Assembly: GCA_963806735.1 (NCBI GenBank)
Contig: CAWEBE010000081.1
Coordinates: forward strand, 372,001 to 436,000
Length of the DNA stretch: 64,000 nt
Reading direction: 5' to 3'
From: CADEFX01 sp963806735
GTDB lineage: Bacteria; Pseudomonadota; Alphaproteobacteria; Rhizobiales; Hyphomicrobiaceae
Shown: in pieces, positions 9,125-16,270 of the stretch
Layout of the letters: every line of letters starts with the position of its first letter
Numbering within the stretch: the stretch's first letter is position 1
The notes under the pieces: model-generated
Told to the model about the DNA's origin: nothing
The model's input: the letters and a program-made list of their open reading frames with translations, nothing else
The model's database searches: none
Made by a program: the position numbers and the translations under genes

Positions 9125-9493
9125 ATGGCCGCCAGGAGAGTGACCTCCATGCTTCTTGTTTCGGATGTTGCTGCGCACGTTGCCTGCTATCGGAAGCATG
9201 GGTTCCAGGCCCTCTCTACCGACGAGCCAGAGTGTGTGGGTCTTATTGCCGAGGCGACGCATACCGGGTTGATGCTGTTAGGGCGCGACTACGCCGGACG
9301 AACTATGCCGGCAGCAGCCGTTGCGGAGCTCGAAAAGGGAGCTGGCCTCTATATATGGGTCGACAGTCTCGCGGATGTTGCGGCACCGGTCGGGGTAGTG
9401 CTTGGCGAGATCGAAACCGACTACGGCATGCGCGAGCGTTATGTCAGCGAGGAGGGTGGTCTCGTGGCCTATGCCGAGAAAATCGGGGCTTGA
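9125..9493 (+). CDS. VOC/glyoxalase-superfamily small protein
   Basis: This 122-residue protein looks like a single glyoxalase/bleomycin-resistance (VOC) unit: a strand-rich start VTSMLLVSDVAAHVACYRKHGFQ, then GLMLLGRDY, then AGLYIWVDSLADV and a closing EGGLVAYAEK. Proteins of this kind bind a metal or a small ligand and usually work as dimers. I cannot identify a substrate, and a complete metal-binding triad is not obvious. It sits between rbfA and truB in the same direction with short gaps, so it is probably cotranscribed, an uncommon guest in this conserved operon. Confidence 0.75.
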   Translation: MAARRVTSMLLVSDVAAHVACYRKHGFQALSTDEPECVGLIAEATHTGLMLLGRDYAGRTMPAAAVAELEKGAGLYIWVDSLADVAAPVGVVLGEIETDYGMRERYVSEEGGLVAYAEKIGA

Positions 9494-9524
9494 GCCACCA
9501 CGCATTCAGGTAGTCAGTTCCGAT

Positions 9525-10445
9525 ATGGCACGCCGCAAGAAAGGCAACCCAGTGCACGGCTGGGTCGTGCTCGACAAGCCCCAGGGCATGACCTCGACCC
9601 AAGCTGTGGGTGCGGTGCGCCACCTGTTCGTGGCGCAGAAAGCCGGGCATGCCGGCACACTCGATCCGCTGGCGACTGGAGTGCTGCCCATCGCGCTGGG
9701 TGAAGCCACGAAGACAGTTCCGTTTGCCGTCGACGGCCGCAAGGTCTACCGGTTCAGCGTGCGCTGGGGTGTGGAAACCAATACCGACGATGCCGAGGGT
9801 ACAGCGGTGGCCACGGATGCCATGCGTCCATCACGCTCCCAGATCGAAGCGCTTCTACCGCAATTTATTGGCGAGATCATGCAGACGCCGCCGGCGTTCT
9901 CTGCGATCAAGGTAGACGGCGAGCGCGCCTACGATCTGGCCCGCAGCGGCGCGGCCGTCGAGCTCGAGGCGCGACCGGTGGCCATTGAGCGGCTCGAGCT
10001 GGTCGATATGCCAGATGGCGACACCGCTCTATTCGAGGCTGAGTGTGGGCGGGGCACCTACGTTCGTGCGCTCGCGCGCGACTTGGGCCGCCTGCTCGGT
10101 TGCCATGGGCACGTAGCGGCTCTACGGCGCACGCGCGTCGGGACATTCACAGACGAGGCCGCAACGTCACTGCACGAGCTGCAGCAGGCTGCTGGCGAAG
10201 GCGGTGAGGAAGGCCTCGCAAGCCTGCTGCTGCCCATAGAGACTGCGCTCGAGGAGTTGCTCGAGATCAACGTCAGCCAGGCAGACGCTGCCCGCCTTGC
10301 GCGCGGTCAGCCGGTTTTACTGCGTGGGCGCGATGCGCCGATCGTCGTGGGAGATGCTTTCGCTATATCCAAGGGGACGCTGGTTGCCCTGTGCGAGGTG
10401 TCAGCTGGTGAGCTCCGGCCGACCAGGGTCTTCAACTACGGGTAG
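9525..10445 (+). CDS. truB: tRNA pseudouridine(55) synthase
   Basis: TruB converts U55 in the T loop of tRNAs to pseudouridine. The 306-residue protein has HGWVVLDKPQGMTSTQAV at the start and the catalytic motif KAGHAGTLDPLATGVLPIALG (about residues 38-58), whose Asp is the nucleophile. A later ERGTYVRALARDLG-like segment (written here CGRGTYVRALARDLG) and a PUA-like C terminus complete it. The frame is open further upstream (from 9402), but that would overlap the preceding gene by 92 bases; ATG 9525 gives the usual family N terminus. Confidence 0.96.
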   Translation: MARRKKGNPVHGWVVLDKPQGMTSTQAVGAVRHLFVAQKAGHAGTLDPLATGVLPIALGEATKTVPFAVDGRKVYRFSVRWGVETNTDDAEGTAVATDAMRPSRSQIEALLPQFIGEIMQTPPAFSAIKVDGERAYDLARSGAAVELEARPVAIERLELVDMPDGDTALFEAECGRGTYVRALARDLGRLLGCHGHVAALRRTRVGTFTDEAATSLHELQQAAGEGGEEGLASLLLPIETALEELLEINVSQADAARLARGQPVLLRGRDAPIVVGDAFAISKGTLVALCEVSAGELRPTRVFNYG

Positions 10446-10659
10446 GTGGCGGACAACCTGCAGGCCGCGGGGATTCCATGATTTCGCTCGCGTTCAGTCG
10501 GCATTCGTGTATAACCCCCGCCAGCGTCGCACCCCTTGGTGCCGCGCTCGATATGACGCGACCCAGCTGGACGACATCCTGGCTGTGGCTGCACTGGACC
10601 GAAGGCCGCACCTTGCGGGCAAGTGTCCCTAACATTCTGAAATTGAAAGGAAATGATTG
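10446..10659 (+). promoter_or_regulatory. rpsO 5' leader, candidate S15 autoregulatory RNA
   Basis: The 214 bases between truB and rpsO are non-coding and rich in complementary segments. GCACC-CCTT-GGTGC (10529-10542) is a perfect small hairpin, enclosed by GCGTC/GACGC arms, and CCCGC near 10517 can pair with GCGGG near 10617. A weak -10-like TATAAC lies at 10510-10515 without a convincing -35. Ribosomal protein S15 is known to repress its own mRNA through lineage-specific leader structures in several bacterial groups; whether this is one of them is an inference. Confidence 0.4.
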
Positions 10660-10929
10660 ATGTCGCTGACTACGGAGCGCAAGCAGAAAGTCATCAAGGA
10701 CTATGCCGCAAAGGCCGGAGATACCGGCTCGCCAGAGGTGCAGATCGCGATCCTGACGGAGCGCATCAACGGTCTCACCGAGCACTTCAAAACTCACAAG
10801 AACGACAATCACTCCCGCCGGGGGCTCCTCAAGATGGTGAGCCAGCGCCGGCAGTTGCTCGACTACGTGCGCCGCAGAGATGCGGCCCGCTATCAGAAAA
10901 TCATCGAGCGCCTGGATTTGCGCCGATAA
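10660..10929 (+). CDS. rpsO: 30S ribosomal protein S15
   Basis: S15 binds the central domain of 16S rRNA early in 30S assembly. The 89-residue protein is a full-length match to the family, with DTGSPEVQIAILTERINGLT, HKNDNHSRRGLLKMVSQRR and LLDYVRRRDAARYQKIIERL. ATG 10660 is preferred over the in-frame TTG at 10657 because it gives the standard MSLTTERK start and AAGGA at 10647-10651 is at the right distance. It is followed by pnp, the classical arrangement. Confidence 0.98.
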   Translation: MSLTTERKQKVIKDYAAKAGDTGSPEVQIAILTERINGLTEHFKTHKNDNHSRRGLLKMVSQRRQLLDYVRRRDAARYQKIIERLDLRR

Positions 10930-10938
10930 GACGACTGC

Positions 10939-10979
10939 GCCGGCCGCGCTCTGCTTTGCCGCATGGGGAGTTGGCCGGC
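10939..10979 (+). other. Hairpin between rpsO and pnp
   Basis: GCCGGCC (10939-10945) can pair with GGCCGGC (10973-10979), with a partly structured loop between. No T tract follows, so it is not an intrinsic terminator. In enteric bacteria the rpsO-pnp gap holds an RNase III-cut stem that lets PNPase repress its own mRNA; this stem is in the corresponding place, but the function is inferred. Confidence 0.35.
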
Positions 10980-11036
10980 TCTCTTCGCGAGCGAGCCGCG
11001 GCGATGGCATTGGACGACTAAACACCGAGACAGGAC

Positions 11037-13301
11037 ATGTTTGACAAGCACACCGTTGAAATCGAGTGGGGCGGACGAAAGCTAAGGCTGGAGACCGGCC
11101 AGATGGCGCGACAGGCGGATGCCGCAGTCGTTGCCCAGTACGGCGAGACCAGCGTGCTGGCTACCGTAGTCGCGGCGAAAAGCGTTCGACCGGGGATCGA
11201 TTTTTTCCCGCTGACCGTCAATTACCAAGAGAGAACCTATGCCGCCGGCAAGATTCCTGGCGGCTTTTTCAAGCGAGAGGGGCGGCCCAGCGAGAAGGAG
11301 ACGCTGACCTCGCGTCTCATCGACCGGCCCATTCGGCCGCTGTTCGTCGAGGGGTTCAAGAACGAGACGCAGGTGGTCGTCACCGTGCTCTCGCACGACA
11401 TGGAGAACGACCCCGATATCGTCGGGATGGTGGCTGCGTCAGCTGCGCTGACACTATCGGGTCTGCCCTTTCTGGGGCCGATCGGTGCTGCGCGCGTCGG
11501 CGTCGTCGATGGCAGCTTCGTGCTCAACCCGTTGCTGGACGAGATGACGAACAGTGCGCTCGACCTCGTGATCGCCGGTACGCAGGATGCGGTGATGATG
11601 GTCGAGTCGGAAGCCAGGGAGCTGCCGGAGAAGCAGATGCTCGAGGCGGTGATGTTCGGCCACCTCGGCTTCCAGCCGATCATCAATGCGATCATCAAGC
11701 TGGCGGAAAAGGCGGCAAAGGAGCCGTGGAACTTCCTGCCGCCGGATACATCGGCTGAGAAGGAGAAAATGCAGCGCCTCGTGGAGAGCGACCTGCGTGC
11801 CGCATTCGCTACGCCGCAGAAGCAAAAACGGCACGAGCTCGTCGACGCTGCACGCGAGAAGGCCATGGCGGCGTTGCTTGCTGCGGACGCCGACGCCAAT
11901 CAGAAAGTTCTTCTCGAGGGCGTGTTCAAGAGCATCGAGTCCGATGTCGTGCGTGGCGATATCATCCGTACCAGCCACCGCATCGATGGACGAGATCTCA
12001 AGACCGTGCGTCCGATCACGTCGGAAGTTCATGTGCTGCCCCGCACGCACGGCTCGGCGCTGTTCACTCGCGGAGAAACGCAGGCCCTGGTCGTCGCCAC
12101 GCTCGGCACCGGTGAGGACGAGCAGTTCGTTGATGCCTTGGAAGGCACGAGGAAGGAGCGGTTCATGCTCCATTACAACTTTCCGCCTTACTCCGTGGGC
12201 GAGACGGGGCGCATGGGCTCGCCGGGACGCCGCGAGATCGGCCACGGCAAGCTGGCCTGGCGCGCGGTACGGCCGTTGCTGCCGGGTGCCGAGGAGTTCC
12301 CCTATACAATCCGCGTCGTGTCGGAGATTACGGAGAGCAATGGCTCTTCTTCCATGGCCACAGTGTGCGGCGCCTCCCTTGCGTTGATGGACGCAGGTGT
12401 GCCGCTGAAGGAGCCGGTGGCCGGGATCGCCATGGGTCTCATCAAGGAGGGCAACGACTTCGCCGTCCTCAGCGATATCCTTGGTGACGAGGATCATCTC
12501 GGCGATATGGATTTCAAGGTTGCCGGCACGCGCAACGGTGTCACCTCGCTGCAGATGGATATCAAGATCACCGGCATCACCGAGGAGATCATGCGTGTTG
12601 CGCTCGAGCAGGCGCACCACGGCCGCATGCACATCCTCGGTGAGATGAGCAAGGCACTAGTGTCCGCGCGCAGCGAGCTGGGCGAGCATGCGCCACGCAT
12701 CGAGACCATCAAGATTCCAGTCGACAAGATACGCGAGGTGATCGGGTCCGGCGGATCGGTCATCCGCGAGATCGTGGCGGAGAGTGGCGCCAAGATCGAC
12801 ATCGAGGACGACGGGACGGTGAAGATCGCCGCCGCCAAGCGCGAGGCGATCGAAGCGGCGCTCGGCCGGATCCGGGGCATTACGTCGGAGCCGGAGGTCG
12901 GCCAGATCTATAAAGGCAAGGTCGTCAAGATCATGGAGTTCGGAGCTTTCGTAAACTTCTTCGGCTCCAAGGATGGCCTTGTGCACATCTCGCAGCTGAC
13001 ACAGGGCCGCCCCCAGACCGTGGGCGAGGTCGTCAAAGAGGGACAGGAAGTCTACGTCAAGCTCCTGGGCTTCGACGACCGCGGTAAGGTGCGCCTGTCG
13101 ATGAAGATCATCGATCAGGAGACCGGCAAGGAGCTGCCCGCGCCACCGCGTGAGGCGGGTGATGAAGGTGGTGATGGACGCCGGCCCGAGCGCGCAGAGG
13201 GTGGCGGTCGTGGTGGAGAGCGCGGTGATCGTCCGCCGCGTCGGGACCGTGAAGGCGGCGGCGAGCGCCGCGAGCGTCGTCCGCCGCGCAACTGGGATTG
13301 A
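11037..13301 (+). CDS. pnp: Polyribonucleotide nucleotidyltransferase (PNPase)
   Basis: PNPase degrades RNA from the 3' end by phosphorolysis and is part of the RNA degradosome. The 754-residue protein has two RNase PH domains (about 10-145 and 310-470, with FFPLTVNYQERTYAAGKIPG and the GSPGRREIGHGKLAWRA segment), then KH (about 555-615, IREVIGSGGSVIREI) and S1 (about 620-690, GKVVKIMEFGAFVNF). The tail beyond residue 700 is an Arg/Gly-rich disordered stretch, common in Hyphomicrobiales and probably RNA-binding. The gene is complete. Confidence 0.98.
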   Translation: MFDKHTVEIEWGGRKLRLETGQMARQADAAVVAQYGETSVLATVVAAKSVRPGIDFFPLTVNYQERTYAAGKIPGGFFKREGRPSEKETLTSRLIDRPIRPLFVEGFKNETQVVVTVLSHDMENDPDIVGMVAASAALTLSGLPFLGPIGAARVGVVDGSFVLNPLLDEMTNSALDLVIAGTQDAVMMVESEARELPEKQMLEAVMFGHLGFQPIINAIIKLAEKAAKEPWNFLPPDTSAEKEKMQRLVESDLRAAFATPQKQKRHELVDAAREKAMAALLAADADANQKVLLEGVFKSIESDVVRGDIIRTSHRIDGRDLKTVRPITSEVHVLPRTHGSALFTRGETQALVVATLGTGEDEQFVDALEGTRKERFMLHYNFPPYSVGETGRMGSPGRREIGHGKLAWRAVRPLLPGAEEFPYTIRVVSEITESNGSSSMATVCGASLALMDAGVPLKEPVAGIAMGLIKEGNDFAVLSDILGDEDHLGDMDFKVAGTRNGVTSLQMDIKITGITEEIMRVALEQAHHGRMHILGEMSKALVSARSELGEHAPRIETIKIPVDKIREVIGSGGSVIREIVAESGAKIDIEDDGTVKIAAAKREAIEAALGRIRGITSEPEVGQIYKGKVVKIMEFGAFVNFFGSKDGLVHISQLTQGRPQTVGEVVKEGQEVYVKLLGFDDRGKVRLSMKIIDQETGKELPAPPREAGDEGGDGRRPERAEGGGRGGERGDRPPRRDREGGGERRERRPPRNWD

Positions 13302-13337
13302 CGATCCAATCGGCGAGCAGCCCAAGAATGGCCTGCC

Positions 13338-14330
13338 GTGGCACCGCCGCTCACTGAGTTCCTGACTGCTTGCATAGCAGCGTGCACCATCGTTCGTGTG
13401 CTCACTATTCCGGCTTTCGCCGGGTTCGCCGTCGATGTGCCGAGTGACCGCTCGCTGCATGCGACGGCGATGCCACGCACAGGCGGAATCGGGTTGCTGC
13501 TTGGCGCCGGCGTGGCGGGCGTATTATTGCCAGTTGCAGGCCTCGGCCTGATCGTGGGGCTGACGGCGGCTCTGGCTGCGATTTTCTTCGTCGATGATTT
13601 GCGCGGACTTCCGGTTCCGATGCGTATTTTCGCTCAAGTGGTGGCTGCAACCGCTTTCGTGATCTGGGGCGTCAACGTGTCCGACCGCCCGCTGCTGCTT
13701 GCGTTCATGCTCGTGCCCGGCATCGTCTGGTGCATGAACGCCTACAACTTCATGGACGGGACGAACGGGCTTGCGGGCGGTATGGCCGTGTTTGGATTTG
13801 GTGCTTATGCCTTTGCCGGGCACGCGGCGGACGCGGCCGATTTAGCGATGGTCGCAGCAGCTATCAGTGGGGCCGCACTGGGCTTCCTGATTTGGAACTT
13901 CGATCCTGCCCGCATTTTTCTCGGTGACGCTGGCTCGATAGCACTCGGGTTTCTCGCCGTGGTCATCGGCCTTCTGGGTTGGCAACGCGGGGTGTGGCCC
14001 TTCTGGTTTCCACCGCTGGTATTCTCTCCATTCGCGCTTGATGCAACAGTGACGTTGCTGCGACGAGCGTTGCGCGGAGAGGACGTGTGGCGCGCGCACA
14101 AGTCCCACTACTACCAACGTCTCGTGCGCATGGGTTGGAGCCATCGCCGGCTGTCGTTGTCTGCGTACGCGCTGATGGCAGTTGCTGCGATCTCGGCGTT
14201 GGTTATGCGCAATGCGCCGCCACCGATCGTCACTGCTCTATTGTCTACATGGGGCGTTGCATACGTGGTCATTGCTACTGTGATTGACCGGCGGTGGTCC
14301 GCCTTCCAGATGCGCAGTCCGCAACCTTAG
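13338..14330 (+). CDS. Polyprenyl-phosphate glycosyl-1-phosphate transferase (WecA/MraY superfamily)
   Basis: This 330-residue multi-spanning membrane protein carries the catalytic motifs of the family: VDDLRGL (about 85-91, the DD pair that binds magnesium), NAYNFMDGTNGLAGG (about 133), FLGDAGS (about 194-200) and the cytosolic HKSHYYQRLV loop (about 254). Such enzymes move a sugar-1-phosphate from a UDP-sugar onto undecaprenyl phosphate, starting O-antigen or polysaccharide synthesis. The HKSHYYQ motif points to the WecA/WbpL side rather than MraY. It starts 36 bases after pnp. The stop codon lies one base before a palindromic repeat. Confidence 0.88.
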   Translation: MAPPLTEFLTACIAACTIVRVLTIPAFAGFAVDVPSDRSLHATAMPRTGGIGLLLGAGVAGVLLPVAGLGLIVGLTAALAAIFFVDDLRGLPVPMRIFAQVVAATAFVIWGVNVSDRPLLLAFMLVPGIVWCMNAYNFMDGTNGLAGGMAVFGFGAYAFAGHAADAADLAMVAAAISGAALGFLIWNFDPARIFLGDAGSIALGFLAVVIGLLGWQRGVWPFWFPPLVFSPFALDATVTLLRRALRGEDVWRAHKSHYYQRLVRMGWSHRRLSLSAYALMAVAAISALVMRNAPPPIVTALLSTWGVAYVVIATVIDRRWSAFQMRSPQP

Positions 14331-14331
14331 T

Positions 14332-14472
14332 CTAGAGCGCGATCGGCTCATATGGAAGCACTGCGGCTTCCATATGAGGCGTAAATCGCACTTTAAACTC
14401 TTAAGTGTAGAGCAGGATTCACGCTCCAGATGGATCGCCAAGGCAATTCCATCTGAAACGATCCTGCTCTAG
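14332..14472 (+). repeat. Palindromic interspersed repeat, copy 1 of 3
   Basis: This 141-base element is bounded by CTAG (14332-14335 and 14469-14472) and made of two hairpin units. In the first, CTCATATGGAAGC (14347-14359) pairs with GCTTCCATATGAG (14366-14378), flanked by AGAGCGCGAT and ATCGCACTTT arms with mismatches. In the second, TAGAGCAGGAT (14408-14418) pairs with ATCCTGCTCTA (14461-14471) and encloses CAGATGGA/TCCATCTG. Related copies lie at 61353-61503 and 62422-62558. It sits between two convergent genes, and its right end contains the stop codon of ubiB. Confidence 0.92.
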
Positions 14473-16064
14473 CGGGCGAAAAGAAACTGCCACGCAATCC
14501 CAAGTAGGCTCAGTGCGCCTATCCAAAGCGCGATGCGGCCCCAGCGGCTGTTCCGGGCTTCCTCACCAGCAAGCCGGCTGATGGTATCGTCATCGAGGCG
14601 CACGCCGCTGCGGGCCATGTCGGCAAGCGCCACCATCGTGCGCTCCGCGACGCCGAGCAGAGCCGGAACCTCGGATAGGAATTTGCCGAATTCGGAAGCA
14701 CCTTCGCGTGCGTCTTTCAGGGCGCCAGCCGGGCCCATATTGGCTTCCAGCCATTCGCGCGCGATCGGCTCGGCGGCGGTCCATATGTTGAGCGAGGGAT
14801 CGAGCGAGCGAGCCACGCCCTCGACCACGACCATGGTTTTCTGCAGCAAGATGAGCTCGGGCCTGGTCTGCATGTCGAACACATCGGTGTAGGCGAAAAG
14901 CTGGCCGAGCAGGTCCGCCATGGAAATCTCGCTCGCCAGGCGGCCGTGGATCGGCTCACCGATGGCGCGCAGCGCCTGTGCGAAGACTTCGACGGGGTGA
15001 TGCGGAGGCACGTATCCGGCCCAGAAGTGCACCTCTGCCGCGCGCTTGTAGTCGCGGGTGATGAGGCCATGCAGGATCTCGGCGAGGAAACGGCGCTCCT
15101 TGGGGCCGAGGCGTCCCATGATGCCGAAGTCCACAGCGACGATGCGGCCCTCCGCATCGACGAACAGGTTGCCTTGATGCATGTCGGCGTGGAAGAAGCC
15201 ATCGCGCAGGGCGTGCTGCAGGAACGAGCGCAGGATGGTGAGGCCGAGCGCCCTCAGGTCATGCCCTGCCGCGGCGAGGGCTGCGTGGTTCGAGATCGGA
15301 ATGCCGTCGATCCACTCCAAGGTCAGGACGCGCTTCTGGGTACGCTTCCAGTCGACTTCCGGGACGCGGAAGCCAGTATCACCCTTGGTGTTCTCGGCCA
15401 TTTCCGAAATGGCGGCGGCCTCGAGCCGCAGATCCATCTCGAGCTCTGTCGTGCGCGCCAGCGTGTCGACCACCGCCACCGGCCGCAGGCGGCGTGAAGG
15501 CGCATGAAAGCGCTCGATGAGGCGCGCGGCGAAATAGTAGCTGTCGAGATCGCGCCGGAAGCGCCGCTCGATGCCCGGGCGTAGAATCTTGACGGCGGCC
15601 GCACGGCGGGTCCCATCCTCGCTCACATATGCCCTGTGCACCTGGGCTATAGATGCCGCGGCCACCGGTGGCCCGAAGTCCACAAAATGGTCTTCCAGGC
15701 GGCCGCCGAGCGCATCTTCGACAGCCCGCCGTGCCTCAGCCATGGAGAAGGGGGGAAGCTTATCCTGCAGATGCCGCAAGTCGCGCGCCAGCTCGGGACC
15801 AATGAGGTCTGCACGCGTCGCCAGGAACTGCCCTAGTTTGATGTAGCTGGGGCCCAGGCCAGTCAGCGCACGCGTGACGCGCGTTTCCCTGGACTGCCCC
15901 GCGCGAAACGGCCACATCAGCGCGCGCACCGGCAGTGTCGCGGCACGCGCGATGTGCAGGGCGAACGGCACAGGTGTGCCTTTCGGCACGAAACTCACGC
16001 CGTGCTGCGCCAGGCTGAGGCCGGCGCGCGCAAGGCGAAAGAGATTGCCGATGGTCGTGGCCAT
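14469..16064 (-). CDS. ubiB: Ubiquinone biosynthesis accessory kinase-like protein UbiB
   Basis: UbiB is an atypical kinase/ATPase of the ABC1/ADCK family needed for ubiquinone synthesis. The 531-residue protein shows the family-specific KxGQ motif (YIKLGQFLATRADL, about 75-88), the Ala-rich loop AAASIAQVH that replaces the usual glycine-rich loop, the catalytic segment FFHADMHQGNLFV and the VDFGIMGRL metal-binding motif. The C terminus has a hydrophobic membrane anchor (ALWIGALSLLGIAWQFLF). The stop codon TAG is formed by the terminal CTAG of repeat copy 1. In most Hyphomicrobiales ubiB directly follows ubiE; here two other genes separate them. Confidence 0.95.
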   Translation of the reverse strand: MATTIGNLFRLARAGLSLAQHGVSFVPKGTPVPFALHIARAATLPVRALMWPFRAGQSRETRVTRALTGLGPSYIKLGQFLATRADLIGPELARDLRHLQDKLPPFSMAEARRAVEDALGGRLEDHFVDFGPPVAAASIAQVHRAYVSEDGTRRAAAVKILRPGIERRFRRDLDSYYFAARLIERFHAPSRRLRPVAVVDTLARTTELEMDLRLEAAAISEMAENTKGDTGFRVPEVDWKRTQKRVLTLEWIDGIPISNHAALAAAGHDLRALGLTILRSFLQHALRDGFFHADMHQGNLFVDAEGRIVAVDFGIMGRLGPKERRFLAEILHGLITRDYKRAAEVHFWAGYVPPHHPVEVFAQALRAIGEPIHGRLASEISMADLLGQLFAYTDVFDMQTRPELILLQKTMVVVEGVARSLDPSLNIWTAAEPIAREWLEANMGPAGALKDAREGASEFGKFLSEVPALLGVAERTMVALADMARSGVRLDDDTISRLAGEEARNSRWGRIALWIGALSLLGIAWQFLFAR

Positions 16065-16270
16065 TAGCGGGATGGTCGCCGTCAGAATCGAATCCGGGAC
16101 CGCACATTGCCCTGATGCGGCGGCGGGTCAAGAAAACCGGGGCGCTATGCTTTGCAGTGGGTGCTGTCGGGCCCCCGGCGGCCAGGACAGCAGGCTACCG
16201 CCAATTGGTGTATGCACAGCCGATCAGGGGCGTTCGGCGATCATTTTGGGCCGCGATGGCGTGGTCCCGC

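Noticed and set aside
11454..12632. 392-residue minus-strand open frame opposite pnp
   Set aside because: Shadow of PNPase with His/Arg-rich composition and no recognisable fold.
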